Assembly (NCBI GenBank): GCA_024180945.1
Contig: JAKSGN010000013.1
Coordinates: 682,001 to 746,000 of the forward strand
Direction of reading: 5' to 3'
DNA length: 64,000 bases
From: Macrophomina tecta
Lineage: Eukaryota; Ascomycota; Dothideomycetes; Botryosphaeriales; Botryosphaeriaceae
This document shows positions 53,862 through 64,000 of this stretch, piece after piece (the first letter of the stretch is position 1; each line of letters begins with the position of its first letter). A program made the translations under genes and the position numbers. The notes beneath the pieces are model-generated. The model ran no database searches. It had not been told where the DNA came from and saw only the letters and a program-made list of their open reading frames with translations.

Positions 53862-56278
53862 TGTGAGGCCAAAGAAGAGAGAGAGAGAGAGAGAGTTGAG
53901 AGGTGAAAGTCGAGCTTGGGAGAGCGGCGGAGCTATATGTACTTCCGGGCTACAACGGAAAAGACGGTCCAGGTCAGCGGCTTATTCATGGACTCAGCGG
54001 CCGGGAGGGAGCAGCACTGGGGGGTAGCTTACCTCCTGGTCGGTCGATGTCGCGAGAATGACGTCGCAGCAGGCGAGCCGGGTGGAGAAGAGGCGGGTGT
54101 TTTGGGAAATGAGAAGAGAGGTGGTTTTGGGCAAAAGGGTCCGACGCAGAGGTGTTTTATAAGCTCCGGGCGCAGGAAGGAAGGTTGGTCATCTCAATGG
54201 CAACGCGCCTCGAGGAGGTTTGGCCAGCCAGCGGGCGCCGTCTCTCATTTCCAGGGCGACGACCCCACCTGGCGCGCGGTGCTGCGCAGAGGGGCAGGCA
54301 GCACAAGGGCATGGGCCAGGAGACGAGGATTGCTCCGTCGCGTGCCCTGCTCCAATGCGGGGTCTACGGGGCATTGGCGAATGAGGGCGCAGGCGCGCTG
54401 CCAGCAGAGATCCCCGTCGTCCGCTGCCCTTCAGCCCGAGACGCATCCCCGCACAGCAGACGGCCACAATGCGCTTGGCAGGGTGGGCAGCGCGAGCTCG
54501 AGGGAGCTATGACCGCTGGAACCAGTTCAGCGCGCCCAGACTGCGGAGAAAGCTGGCGACTACTCCCGTCTAGCGCGCTGCACCACACCGGCGTGCCGGC
54601 CGCAGGGGCCCCCCCATCATGGAGCGTCCATGCTGTTTCGCGGCTGTGTCGGCACCCTCCATTGCTCGATCCGGACACGCACCCCTCGCGCGCTGAGTCT
54701 CCAGCAGACGACGCGGCTGTGCGGCTGGTCGGTGGGCCTGGCGCGCCAGCGACTCCGCGGGCCAACACTTCCTCAGCCGGGCAGCCTGGGGGAAGTCGCG
54801 ACAGCTCTCGGCCGGGAGCCCGTGGAGTTTCTTGCCTGTCATGGCGCTCAGGCATCGCGAAGAAGAGAGACAAGCTTTGTGTGCGCGCTTGGCAACCCGC
54901 AGAACTGAGTCGTCAGCACGCCTTTCCCCAGAGTCCCCGGCGAGAGTTGCCGCTTGGCCAACCCACCCGCGCGATCCCGCGTCGTTTCTGGGCATGAAAC
55001 CCGACCCCTCCGACCAGCCTTGCCGCCACCCACCGCGCGCATTCGCGCCCCCGCTGCAGCTAGTTGCTTGTCTCCGAACTTCGAGCGAACCTCGTCGCGC
55101 TAGAACCAAGCCCAGCTCACTGGCGTCGAGAGGCGGGCATTGAACCAGCCCCTCCCGACATCGCCTGAACACAGTCCGACGGAATTCTAGAGCATGTCGG
55201 CCCGTCCGGCCTGCATGTCGAGAGATACCTGTCTGTCTGTCTGTCCGCCGCCTCGCTCAACCGAGGATGCCATGTTGTTCCTGATTGTCCCGATACCAGC
55301 GTGACGCAAGCCTCCATCGCCCGCCGCCCGCTTCTCGACCGACACTTTCCATCCGGCATCAGATCCAACCGCATCTGCCGGAGATCTCTCATCTACGATC
55401 GACAACCCTGCTAAACAACCCCCTCCGAGGCCAACAATAACACCTGGCGATGATGCTCCTGGCTGACCGTGCTCAACACCACTGTGCCTGAGCTTTGTCC
55501 GTCCGTGAGCCCACGTCATTCACTACACTGCCCCACCACGCGCCGCAACGGAACCCGGCCAACGTCGTTCTGTGCACCACGTAGGAAAAGACCGCAAGCT
55601 TATCCATCCTTGACACGAGCCACGTCGTCTTTTCCGAACGAACAGCGACTCCGGGAATTCGTCTCGCAAAGCAATGGGCATCTGGACTCAACTCCGATCG
55701 AGCCTTATTTCCACCCCCCACGTGGCATATGTATCTCGATAAACCCGGCTTTTGTGAGGTGCCAGTCGATCTTCAAGAAACCGCTCAACTCTCTCCGTCT
55801 AGTTCCGCATTCTCCCTTGAGAAAAAGATAAGAATTGCATAATAAGCGGACGCCGGATGATGTTGGCTTTCGGTCTGCCGAAGTCATCTCAGATCCGAAG
55901 GTCATCATGATGCACCTTGCAAGACCAGGATTCCCGATCGGCGGGCTGGAGGCTCATCTGGTCCCTGCAGGCCATTGACTATGTAACATTCACTAATCAT
56001 CAGCCTCCCAGGGTGGGGCTACATTTACGTCATTGGTACTTCGGTGCAACCTCCGGTTTTCCCTCCTGTCAGTATTAACGGATACCGTGAAACACCATGT
56101 TGTACGCATACACGTTACAATATTGCGCCTTTCCGCCACCGAGATGAAAGCAGCGTTCAAGACGATGTCCGCACCAAAGCTACAGCGCAGACAGCAACTG
56201 TCAACCCGCGTCCCCCGTGACTGACTATACAATGTCTTCTTTGACAGCCGGGCTTCGAAAGGGGCTTTCACCTGTGCT
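53862..56278. other. GC-rich gene-free spacer, 2.4 kb
   Basis: Begins with a (GA)n tract at about 53877-53895 in the leader of the formate dehydrogenase gene. Long frames on both strands (for example 54152-54997 plus, 55172-54570 minus) overlap, start on non-ATG codons or are compositionally odd, and are taken as GC-driven artefacts. A (CTGT)n run is at about 55226-55245. The right part, 55500-56278, is AT-richer. No gene is supported. Confidence 0.45.
53877..53895 (+). repeat. GA dinucleotide repeat (CT-rich leader on minus strand)
   Basis: About nine GA units just upstream of the formate dehydrogenase ATG. On the coding strand this is a pyrimidine tract of the type found at fungal transcription starts. 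Confidence 0.7.
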
Positions 56279-57834
56279 TCATTGATCTGCGTTTATTTTC
56301 GTGGTACTCCCCTTACCAAAGTAGTTCATCAGAGTGTTTGACTGCGTTGCCGCATCTTTCTTCTTCCGCAGAGAGGTTCCTTCTGATTTCTTTCCCACTT
56401 CCATACAAGCCATCAACTCTTCAAATTCGTCAACAGGCACAATCCCACCACTCGCTTCCTTATGGCCACGAGCGAATGATTGCCCAAGTCTCTCCCGGAG
56501 TGTTTGGTCAGGAGCACGGTCTGCTACCTCCTTTAGGACCGCGATGATGTTCACCGGTGGATCTCGCACTCTGGCACATCTTGCAACACGACAAGAGAAG
56601 TTTACGAGTCCTGGTAAGTACCCTTCATTCGCGACCAGCACAACCTCAAGCTTTGCTGATGAGAGGTGATTAGCCCAGCGTGTTGCAATGAGTGGATGGA
56701 CCTGAGCTGCGGAGTTGATCCGAAATACTGCAATCTTTGCATCTCGACTGAACTTTGGTGCTGTATGCGTACACCGCTCAACCTCAGCCTGGACTTCAGC
56801 CCGAGCAGCGTTGAGTTCTTTGTGATTGACCAGATCCACCGGTCCTTCCGCCGCAGTAACTGCCTTCCATGCTGCAGGGACATTGAATGATGCAGTACGG
56901 CGAGGTGCATTGATCATAGCCACGGCATCAGTCAATGATTTTTTCGTATAGGCTTTGAACACATGCCGCATATCAGGGAAAGGCGGCTCCCATTTCAAGG
57001 TGGTTCCGAGGTCTCCCTGAGTTCCTAAGACACATAGCCAGTCACAGCTTTGCCCAATATTTTCATGCAGCGCACTACACAGGTGATACGTGAGCAATGA
57101 GCTTGTCGCTACTGGAGGTGAGTTGCAAGCCGTAACATGTTCTGATCCCTCCGGGAAATCGTCCTCCTCTGCATAATGATGGTCGACGATCAACGCCTTG
57201 TGCGGGCGGTCAATGACTGGTGGTGATTTACGGGAGCCCTGATCCAGAACGAAGACGTACTCCGGTTCATGTGCGGCCATAGCTTGTCGTTCACTGTCGG
57301 TATGGATGCTATTGCCCTTTTGCAATAGATGTGCAGATATAAGCTCCGGTCTGAGGCCGAGAAGAACTAGGGTTTTTTGTAGAATAACGCCGGAGGAAAG
57401 ACCGTCGGCATCTTTGTCAGGTACGATCAACGTTTTTTTCCCGGCACTGGCGCTGAAGTCAAATCTTTTGTCAGCCCGACATATTTGAGATCCTGTTTCA
57501 TCAGTACCGACCATCTTTGAATGAAGTTCCTTGCTCTTTCCATCTGGTCTTTAGGAGCTGGCCAGATGATTTCCCCTGAATCATCTTTTAGAGATGGCGT
57601 AAGGTGGTACTCAGGAATCTTAGGCCTTGCTTTCTTGGCCTTTGATGCCACTTTACCACTGGAAGGAGCTGCACGTTTCATTTTGGCCTCATTCACCGCG
57701 GCTGATGATCCTTTTCTTGCCTTGGACGTCGGTGATATCGCCGTTGTAGCCTTTGTTGACGCACAAGCATGAGCGGTTGCTGTGACGCGTTTCAGGCATC
57801 CAACATAAGCGGGTGCGCTCGTTATGCGTAGCAT
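56279..57834 (-). CDS. DHH-family phosphoesterase (RecJ-like fold)
   Basis: Phosphoesterase of the DHH superfamily, relatives of RecJ and Cdc45. There are two exons, 57512-57834 and 56279-57452, giving 498 residues. The 59-bp intron (57453-57511) has CTGAC branch point and CTTCAG acceptor but a weak GTCGGT donor; it was chosen because it alone restores frame between ARNFIQR and ASAGKKTLIV. Motifs: VPDKDADGLSSG, VFVLDQGSRKSPPV and LIVDHHYAEEDD, then GDLGTTLKW and a substrate-binding part with GHKEASGG (DHHA1-like). The N-terminus is basic and low-complexity; an internal Met at residue 52 (MKRAAPSS) is an alternative start. The last 15 residues contain NTLMNYFGKG, resembling a PCNA-interacting (PIP) box. 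A DNA-repair role is inference. Confidence 0.82.
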
Positions 57835-58484
57835 TGAGGTGTAGGAAGAATGACTTTTGTCAGAAGGCTGGTGATACAGCGGTCGTTGTTGGAGCCAAGC
57901 GAAGCTAATTCCAACACCATGACGTCATCATTTCAGACCGATTTGAATTCTTTTCTCGAACGATCCACTAATTTTGGTGGAGACACCAGGTGCGAGGACA
58001 TGAGGCTCTGCATCGGGACTGGGGTTCGTTTTGCCTGCCCTTTTCTCGGGTACAGTCATCCACGGCCCGATCGAGGATTAAGCAAAAGTCAAGCTCGATG
58101 TCTGCATGTCTTACCTGTGGTATTCCCCACAATATGCATGCGGGTCAACAATTGCTCGATGGAGCTTATCTGAGTATCAATTCCGAATCCGATCTAAGCA
58201 CCGGTGTTACTTAGCGGGCTTGTCTTGGACATATTTTCCTTGGCTACTGACTCGTGCTGGTGGATCAAGAATGGGATGCGTCACAGCCTCAACTTAGTCG
58301 TACATGGGATTCTACAGCGGCGAGTTACAATCTAATTTTATAGATTGTACTGTTGTAGTAAGCTGCTCCTCGCAATCATGAGTATGAATTTTTGATATCT
58401 TGGGTGAAGCATTTTAGCGGTCGCAGTTCCTTCAGCACGCATCCCGAACATCACCCATCTGGACAAGCAGGGTGTAGAAGGAGA
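57835..58484. other. Intergenic
   Basis: Upstream of the DHH gene (minus strand). No gene is supported. Confidence 0.45.
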
Positions 58485-59009
58485 ATGGTGTTGCTGCTAC
58501 TGGCAGAGCTGCTCACCGGCAAATATCGTCTCCGGAAATCGTCGCAACTCTGTTCTCCTCCGATGCTGATTGTACTACTCCCAACAATACCTTCAATTTC
58601 CGTTCCGGCCATCAATCAGTCAACCTCTCTTCAGGTGAGCTCTTTATCGGCTGACTACATTGCGTCCTGCGCTATGGAGAGAGCAAAGGCAATTACAGTA
58701 GTGTTTGTGGATTTTAGGATGGTGGACTCGGGGACGGTGAACGCAGAGACAACGAGATTGACGGTTATCTTTGAGCGTTTAAGTGGAGTGGCAGTGCGAG
58801 CGGTTGGATATGGAAAATTGATGCGACAGTGCGCACATGTCTCCCTGAACATGCGGCGGGAATGTCATCAGAAGAGGCGGGTTTGCCAATCATCTATAGT
58901 GAGCTCGGCACGGCGGATCTTGCCACAGAATGGCTGGGGTCATAGCCCCAGTGACCCGGCGGATACCAGCAGCTATACTGGGCCGGTTTCGTGGGAGAAG
59001 CGCTCCTAG
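58485..59009 (+). CDS. Doubtful ORF, 174 codons
   Basis: An ATG frame without introns, open from 58485 (and without a stop back to about 58390) to TAG at 59007. The start MVLLLLAELLTG is mildly hydrophobic. The middle (ERAKAITVVFVDFRMVDSG, LTVIFERLSGVAVRAVGYGK) looks somewhat ordered. No motif is recognised. Its length is unusual for chance in this base composition but not decisive, and no promoter or splice evidence supports it. Confidence 0.2.
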   Translation: MVLLLLAELLTGKYRLRKSSQLCSPPMLIVLLPTIPSISVPAINQSTSLQVSSLSADYIASCAMERAKAITVVFVDFRMVDSGTVNAETTRLTVIFERLSGVAVRAVGYGKLMRQCAHVSLNMRRECHQKRRVCQSSIVSSARRILPQNGWGHSPSDPADTSSYTGPVSWEKRS

Positions 59010-59116
59010 CTACGAATGTGATGTGCTCCAAAATATCTTATGGCAAACATTTGCTTCGCCCACCTACCACAACCTTTCGCTCAACAACCACCGCTTCGCG
59101 GCGCTTGACCACCACG

Positions 59117-60355
59117 ATGTCGGCGCAAAGCGGGCCAGATACTCACCAACGCACCCAGGACGCTGCTCAAGTACTCTTCTCTTCTACAGTGCCGTCCTTC
59201 GCATCGTCCAGTAGCCGCTTCGACATAACCAGCCACGTCACTCCTGGCGGCATCCAAGCCCAACTTCTCCAATGGCATCGCGTCGGTGAAGGCAGCTTGC
59301 GTTGTGTCGTCGCTTTTTGCGGTACGGCAAGGCCAAACTACCGCGATGCCGTAGACACCATGGCTGATGAATTGGACCGCCTTGTTGCCGATCGAGGACA
59401 GCAGCATGGTAAACCCCCGTCCTTGCGCCGGCAATGCAATGTAGACAACTTCATCAGACTCGTCTTAGCAAATGTCCCTGCTTCACACTCTGTCTGCCCA
59501 GCACCACTGACTACCAGCCCGCACATACCGGCGGAAGATCTCACGCCTCGCGCGAAGACCATAAAAACTATGTCTTTCGACCTCCGTCCACGTACATCCT
59601 CAACATCCAGCGGGAGCACCATCCGTCCATTCACCGATCCACCAGAGAACTATACCGCTCTTCCACCCATTCCCGCCGCTGATCCAGATCTGACGCCGAA
59701 GCGCTCGCTGGCGAGTAGACTGAACCAATTCAAATTTCGGCAGCAAGATGTGCAGAAGACGCCTACGGGGCCGGAGAAGAGGCTGTCATCTCTGCAGAGG
59801 CTTAGCAGTGTCCAGAAGAAGAAGACCGAAGAGTTAATCACACCACACCGCTGCACCCTCGACCCAGACCAAGGACCGTCACCTTCCCCAAAGGGTAATG
59901 AAGGGAGATACACGCTGTCCTCCGTGCTGCTACTGCCGAATATCGTCTTGGACAGACCGAAAGGACCGCGCGAGCTGCTCCGCCAAGATGAGGCATCGAA
60001 GACACACAACCGTGAGGCGTATATCTGCAAGATGGATTCCGCGGTCAGGGTTCCGAATCATGGTATCAGGGCGCCTGGGGATCAGTCGTCGGGCACGAGG
60101 CAGACTCAAGGCGAGTCGAGCACTCTGCAGCCTGTTTACATGTGTGCTCACCAGCAGCACTTCGGCGCGCAAAGGCCTTCGCAGACGTTGCAGCCTACGG
60201 TCAAGTCTGCTCACCACATGTATGGCATGGTTACACAGCCTCATCTTGCGGCGCCCGGAAGGATCGAGCACTCTACTTCTAGAGTCCAACCAGTGCAGGA
60301 ACGGTACGAGTGGTCCGACTCTCGAGGTTTGGAGAGGATTTGGAATGATATTTAG
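59117..60355 (+). CDS. Hypothetical protein, about 412 residues
   Basis: I recognise no family. The frame is open from before 59000 to TAG at 60353. The ATG at 59117 (MSAQSGPDTH) is taken as start; an ATG at 59021 is possible. A 60-bp segment (59408-59467: GTAAAC...CTTAG) has intron-like ends and is a multiple of three, so the protein may be 412 or 392 residues. The N-terminal 90 residues look folded (TPGGIQAQLLQWHRVGEGSLRCVVAFCG, DTMADELDRLV). The rest is Ser/Thr/Pro/Gln-rich with a basic patch (SLASRLNQFKFRQQ) and a Trp-containing C-terminus (ERYEWSDSRGLERIW). There is no signal peptide or membrane segment. An internal ATG (59570) could start a shorter, fully disordered protein. Confidence 0.5.
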   Translation: MSAQSGPDTHQRTQDAAQVLFSSTVPSFASSSSRFDITSHVTPGGIQAQLLQWHRVGEGSLRCVVAFCGTARPNYRDAVDTMADELDRLVADRGQQHGKPPSLRRQCNVDNFIRLVLANVPASHSVCPAPLTTSPHIPAEDLTPRAKTIKTMSFDLRPRTSSTSSGSTIRPFTDPPENYTALPPIPAADPDLTPKRSLASRLNQFKFRQQDVQKTPTGPEKRLSSLQRLSSVQKKKTEELITPHRCTLDPDQGPSPSPKGNEGRYTLSSVLLLPNIVLDRPKGPRELLRQDEASKTHNREAYICKMDSAVRVPNHGIRAPGDQSSGTRQTQGESSTLQPVYMCAHQQHFGAQRPSQTLQPTVKSAHHMYGMVTQPHLAAPGRIEHSTSRVQPVQERYEWSDSRGLERIWNDI

Positions 60356-60880
60356 GTTCTCACAAACGAGTTAATTGAACTACAGGCGGCGGATAAAGAG
60401 AGGAGGCTTCTTGAGGGGCAGGTTCAACCGATCGGTGTCCCTTGAGCACAGGAGACAGATTGGGGGGCGGGCCGAGGGTTTTAGGCAACAGCGACCTGCA
60501 AGACGCTTGTTGTGGCATTTGTGTCCGAAGTCGAGGTCGAATGAACAGGCAAAGGTTATTGAGTGAAGGCGTTGACCGATTTTGGATCCCTGTGCATCCG
60601 GGCGCTAGGCGGTCTTGAATTCATAAGGCAGATTTCGATATTCGTGGGTCTGCTGATTCGGAGTTCGGTAGAACTAATGGCTGTCAACCTCAACGTTGGA
60701 CTATGGAGAAGCCAACAGAGTGGCGGATCAACATGGAAACTTTGCTGGATTGTGAGGTCTTCTTCTAGCAAGGCACTGTGGGGTTCAGCAGGTTCATTTG
60801 ACATTGGGTGTAAACTAAATGGATCACCCCTCAGGGGACTAATTGAAGCGTGGAGCAGAATGGTATCTTGGAGTACTGAA
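60356..60880. other. Intergenic between convergent genes
   Basis: 3' regions of the hypothetical gene (plus) and cog1 (minus). Nothing else is seen. Confidence 0.5.
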
Positions 60881-63355
60881 TCAAGACAAAAGTGCAAAAA
60901 TGAGATAGGACTTCCGCCAGTAATCACCAGTGTTCTTCTTCAGACGTTCCACCGCTGCTCCATCCACTTCAGAAGCTTCCTGTAACTGTTTCTCAAGAGC
61001 CCCAAAGGGCAATTCTTCTCCGCCCTTCAGGGAAAATACCCGTTGTAAGTAGAATGTGTCAAACAGTAAGTGTTTGAGCCTGTCCTTCCGCACATCGGCA
61101 TCTGCATGGACAGGTTGCTTCTTTCTCTCCTCGGTATTCTCATCGCCGAGGCTTGCTTTCTCCTCACAATCTTCTTGCTCCTCTAATTTGCCGCTGACAC
61201 CAGCGTTCTTGATTTCTTCAATGCATTCGGCGATGATTATTCCAGACTCGCTAGCAATGAGTTTCTTCAAAACACCAACGGCACCCGGTGACCAGAGATC
61301 GCTACCACGTCCTACCATTTCCCGGTTCAGAGTACTGAGAAATTTATACGTGGCCACCGTGGGTTGAACTGGTAAAGCTGGATTTCCTTCCCAAAGTGCT
61401 CTTGCCCTTGTACGTCTGGAGTTGGTGAACTTTTTTAGAGAACTCTTAAAGACCGAGACAGGGAATTCGGAAACAACTTTTGCGATGGTAAGATGGAGCT
61501 TCTGCGTGACGGAGATAGGGAAGATGGTTGATGGGACGATTCTACGTCGATGTGCCGCAGATAGGCCTCCCAATCGTTGATTGGTCTCTCGAAGAGCGCG
61601 AACAATCAAGATAGCCTTTGAAGCAGCATCTTCTGTATCCAGAATCTTCGAAACCAAAGCATCAATCTCTTTCTGCAGCTTGCCAAACGCGATTGAAAGA
61701 GCTTCCTGCAAGGAATCCTCAAGTGATCGGGGGTCATCCTCACTGAGAAGAACCTGCTGGGAATCAAGGTCCAGATCTTCATCATCATCACCAGCGTTGA
61801 GATCATTATCCCATTTGGTGTCTTTCATCTCCTTGATGATTGCATATGCTCCTTCAAGAGATCGTCCCCATTTATCGTATGAGGCAATGAGCTGAAGAAG
61901 AGGTTCGTTGAGCCCATGGCTTCGCTCAATGATGGCCCTTTTGAATGTAGGAGCGCCATTGGCTGTGTCAATGGAGATGGTTGAGGGATCCCAAACAGAT
62001 GTCACTTGACCTCCGCTCTTTGAATCCCATGAATCGAGGATGTTGGTAAGATCGGAGGTAACGGAGTTGAGTTGTGCTGCTCGGTCAGTCAAAAGAGCAC
62101 GTAGTCGGTCGTTGATGACCTCTCTGAGATCATCCAACACTGAGGACGGATCGACACCAAGTCCACGATTGCTGGAAGACAGCCAAGTTTCCAACGTTTC
62201 TCTCCTCACATCAAGCACAGTCCTGGGATCTTCTTGTTTTGCCAGTACACCGCGAGTGCTGTCGAGATATGCTTTGACTGCTTGCTTTGCCCAGATTCTC
62301 AAAAGCCTTTCCGCATCCTGCTTGGACAATTCATCATGCCTTGGCCAAGGAGTAAAATTCCTTACTTCGTCGGCAATCCAACGTTCATGTACGTCCAGGT
62401 TGAGCTCGGCAATAGCTTGGATTTCCAAATCCTGAAGCAATGGTCTGGCTTTCAAACGTGCGAGGGCATCAGCCAGGCGTTTGGGGAAGATTGATTGGGT
62501 ATCGACCAATGTGCGGACATATAGCTTCAAGGCTCGTGGGAGGTGTTGTTGAGAAGTGCGGCCCTCATCAATAAGCCTGGTGATGGATTCAAGTCGTACA
62601 TGGTGGAAATGGCGCAAAACATCGCTGGGGGTGGAGCTTGTTGCCAAAGAGAAGGCGCACATGCTCTCCAACACGTCATGTGTCTCGGAATTGAAGCGGG
62701 AGAATTGTTTGTCAATGGTGTGTAGGAGTTTCCGTCGTAATGACGCCAATTGATTCTTGAGGGACTCCACGAAAGGAGGGGAGTCGGACGCTTGGCAAAG
62801 ATTCTTGTGGAGAAGGCGGGAGATGACCAAGATTTTGGCGGCAAGTAGTGTGGAACCCTTCTTCAATGTCCGACGAATTACGGTAGGGCAGGCTTGAAGG
62901 ATGGCGAGCTGGGCGGCGAAAGAGAAACGTTCTCCATCTGTGTAGCCCGTTAGCTCTAGCGCACAGCAATACATCTTCCGACGACTCACCAAGCGTGCGA
63001 GTGAAGGTGGTAAGGCCAGTATAGTTCTTGTTGATTTTATCCACCCTCCGCGAGTTGCATTTCTGACCGATGGAGCCCAAGGTAGATTCTACATGCTGCA
63101 TTTGACGGTCCATTTCGATTATTCGTTCCGCAGTTCCAAGAAGATCGCGATAGCTCGCTCTGTAACCAGAGTCAGTGGAGAAGCAGACAGAGCTCAGGGA
63201 TATACTCACCCGACCAGCGAGCGTAGTTTCTCCCGATTCTCGTCGGCATTGTGGCGAAGTTGTTGCTCGAGCTTCCTGACAACAGGGACGGGATACTGAA
63301 AGGCATCGTCGGCGGTTTTGAAGGAGCGAGGATCGGGAGCTTCACTGGTCGTCAT
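60881..63355 (-). CDS. cog1: Conserved oligomeric Golgi complex subunit 1
   Basis: Lobe A subunit of the COG tether, which captures retrograde vesicles at the Golgi and keeps glycosyltransferases in place. There are three exons: 63210-63355, 62990-63159 and 60881-62937 (introns 50 and 52 bp), giving 790 residues. The spliced N-terminus has the Vps51/COG helical domain: RSFKTADDAFQYPVPVVRKLE, LVGASYRDLLGTAERIIEMD, MQHVESTLGSIGQKC, then ERFSFAAQLAILQACP. The middle contains several helical stretches, an acidic loop (GDDDEDLDLD, about 470) and LPRALKLYVRTLVDT. The C-terminus (LLFDTFYLQRVF, DYWRKSYLIFALLS) resembles fungal Cog1. Each exon join restores the expected reading. The gene is divergent from a gene starting at 63876. 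Confidence 0.85.
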
Positions 63356-63875
63356 GGCTGGGTGGGGGAGCTGGTGGAAGCTCTGGCGTCGGAAACGTAG
63401 CCCGAGAAAGACGGCGCGCGGAAGGCGGCCACAACTTCGGCCAGCCCACAGTCTTGCGGAGTCGGAGAATCCCCGGCCCCGTCATGGCCCTGTCACGTGC
63501 TGTCGGGCTGGGCCTTATTTTAGCCTACTCCCTCCGCACAGCCCAGTTCTTCCAGCCTTGCGCTATCACAATCGAGCACACCGGCCACCTCTCACATGTC
63601 CTCATGCCCAGTATGCATGCCGAGCCCGTTGGATCTGGCTGTCGCTCGACCCCACCGCCATGGCAAGGAATTCGGCCTTGGGGAAGCCTGCAGCTTCTCC
63701 CCAAGAAAGCAGGGCTCATCGCTATTCCTGGTGTCAGCCTTTGGTGCTAACTCTCTCTGCCCCGCGGCTGTGCCGGCTCCCCCATGCCCGATCTTAGGAG
63801 AACTTGTACCTCGTCCCATCCCTCACATTCCGCCATCCGTCGCATTTTCAGCTCTGCCTCAGCTCCTCTTATGAA
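63356..63875. promoter_or_regulatory. Divergent promoter region (cog1 / right-end gene)
   Basis: 520 bp between start codons of two divergent genes. No TATA box or other gene is evident. Confidence 0.4.
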
Positions 63876-64000
63876 ATGGCAACCCAATCCTCTCCAAATC
63901 TTTTGACATGGTTAACTACTGGGCTTCAGCAGGACCGTCCAGCCCTCTTTGTTGATGATGAGAAACAGCCAGTGAGCACTTCATCCTCTCTTGATTTGGA
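63876..64000 (+). CDS. 5' end of an unidentified gene, cut by the window
   Basis: An ATG at 63876 opens a frame with no stop to the window end (MATQSSPNLLTWLTTGLQQD, then RPALFVDDEKQPVS). It looks protein-like, with a short amphipathic start. GTGAGCAC at 63971 could be an intron donor. Too little is present to name a family. Confidence 0.4.
   Translation, partial: MATQSSPNLLTWLTTGLQQDRPALFVDDEKQPVSTSSSLDL

Noticed and set aside
54152..55172. Long overlapping frames on both strands of the GC-rich spacer
   Set aside because: Non-ATG starts, overlapping on opposite strands, no ordered segments; expected from high GC content.
1..64000. tRNA, rRNA, CRISPR or intact transposon
   Set aside because: No T-loop/B-box-like sequence in intergenic DNA, no spaced direct repeats, and no transposase, integrase or reverse-transcriptase motifs were seen by eye.

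Overview
The window reads as nuclear DNA of a filamentous ascomycete (Pezizomycotina). Genes are interrupted by short introns, mostly 47-110 bp, with GT donors, CTRAC-like branch points (often GCTAAC) and AG acceptors. Hallmark proteins include an SepA/Bni1-type formin, Gyp7, Mso1, Cog1, Med6, Gpi13 and a Puf3-type Pumilio protein. A secreted cutinase, a tannase/feruloyl esterase and a secreted GH31 glycosidase point to a plant-associated or plant-litter fungus; Dothideomycetes is my guess but is not proven. No CRISPR, rRNA, tRNA or intact transposon was found.

Layout. 1-6.2 kb: gene-poor left end with long A/T homopolymers and a possible small membrane-protein gene, then cutinase and tannase/feruloyl esterase, each with a TATA-like box. 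7-11.3 kb: secretion and vesicle genes (Mso1, Gyp7). 11.3-13.4 kb: mostly empty, with one possible small Cys-rich two-exon gene. 13.5-21.3 kb: hypothetical protein, GH31 glycosidase, acyl-CoA dehydrogenase and FAD phenol-hydroxylase-like monooxygenase. 22.3-28 kb: mitochondrial Fmp32/CCDC90 protein and a Pumilio protein. 31.3-38.9 kb: membrane protein, Gpi13, an MMTAG2-like RS protein and Med6. 39-44 kb: gene-poor, with two convergent apparent gene relics (40.3-41.07 kb plus strand, 41.56-42.8 kb minus strand). 44.4-53.9 kb: formin, small membrane protein, formate dehydrogenase. 53.9-56.3 kb: GC-rich spacer. 56.3-64 kb: DHH phosphoesterase, hypothetical protein, Cog1 and the first codons of a gene cut by the window end.

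How the genes relate. There is no operon-like cluster. The loose themes are extracellular plant-polymer breakdown (cutinase, tannase/feruloyl esterase, GH31), polarized secretion and Golgi traffic (Mso1, Gyp7, Cog1, formin, Gpi13) and mitochondrial/metabolic functions (Fmp32, formate dehydrogenase, acyl-CoA dehydrogenase). Exon joins were worked out by hand; for every multi-exon gene listed the spliced length is a multiple of three. The most unusual content is the hidden or decayed coding sequence in the gene-poor stretches, which a plain ORF scan misses because it is split by introns, nonsense codons or homopolymers.
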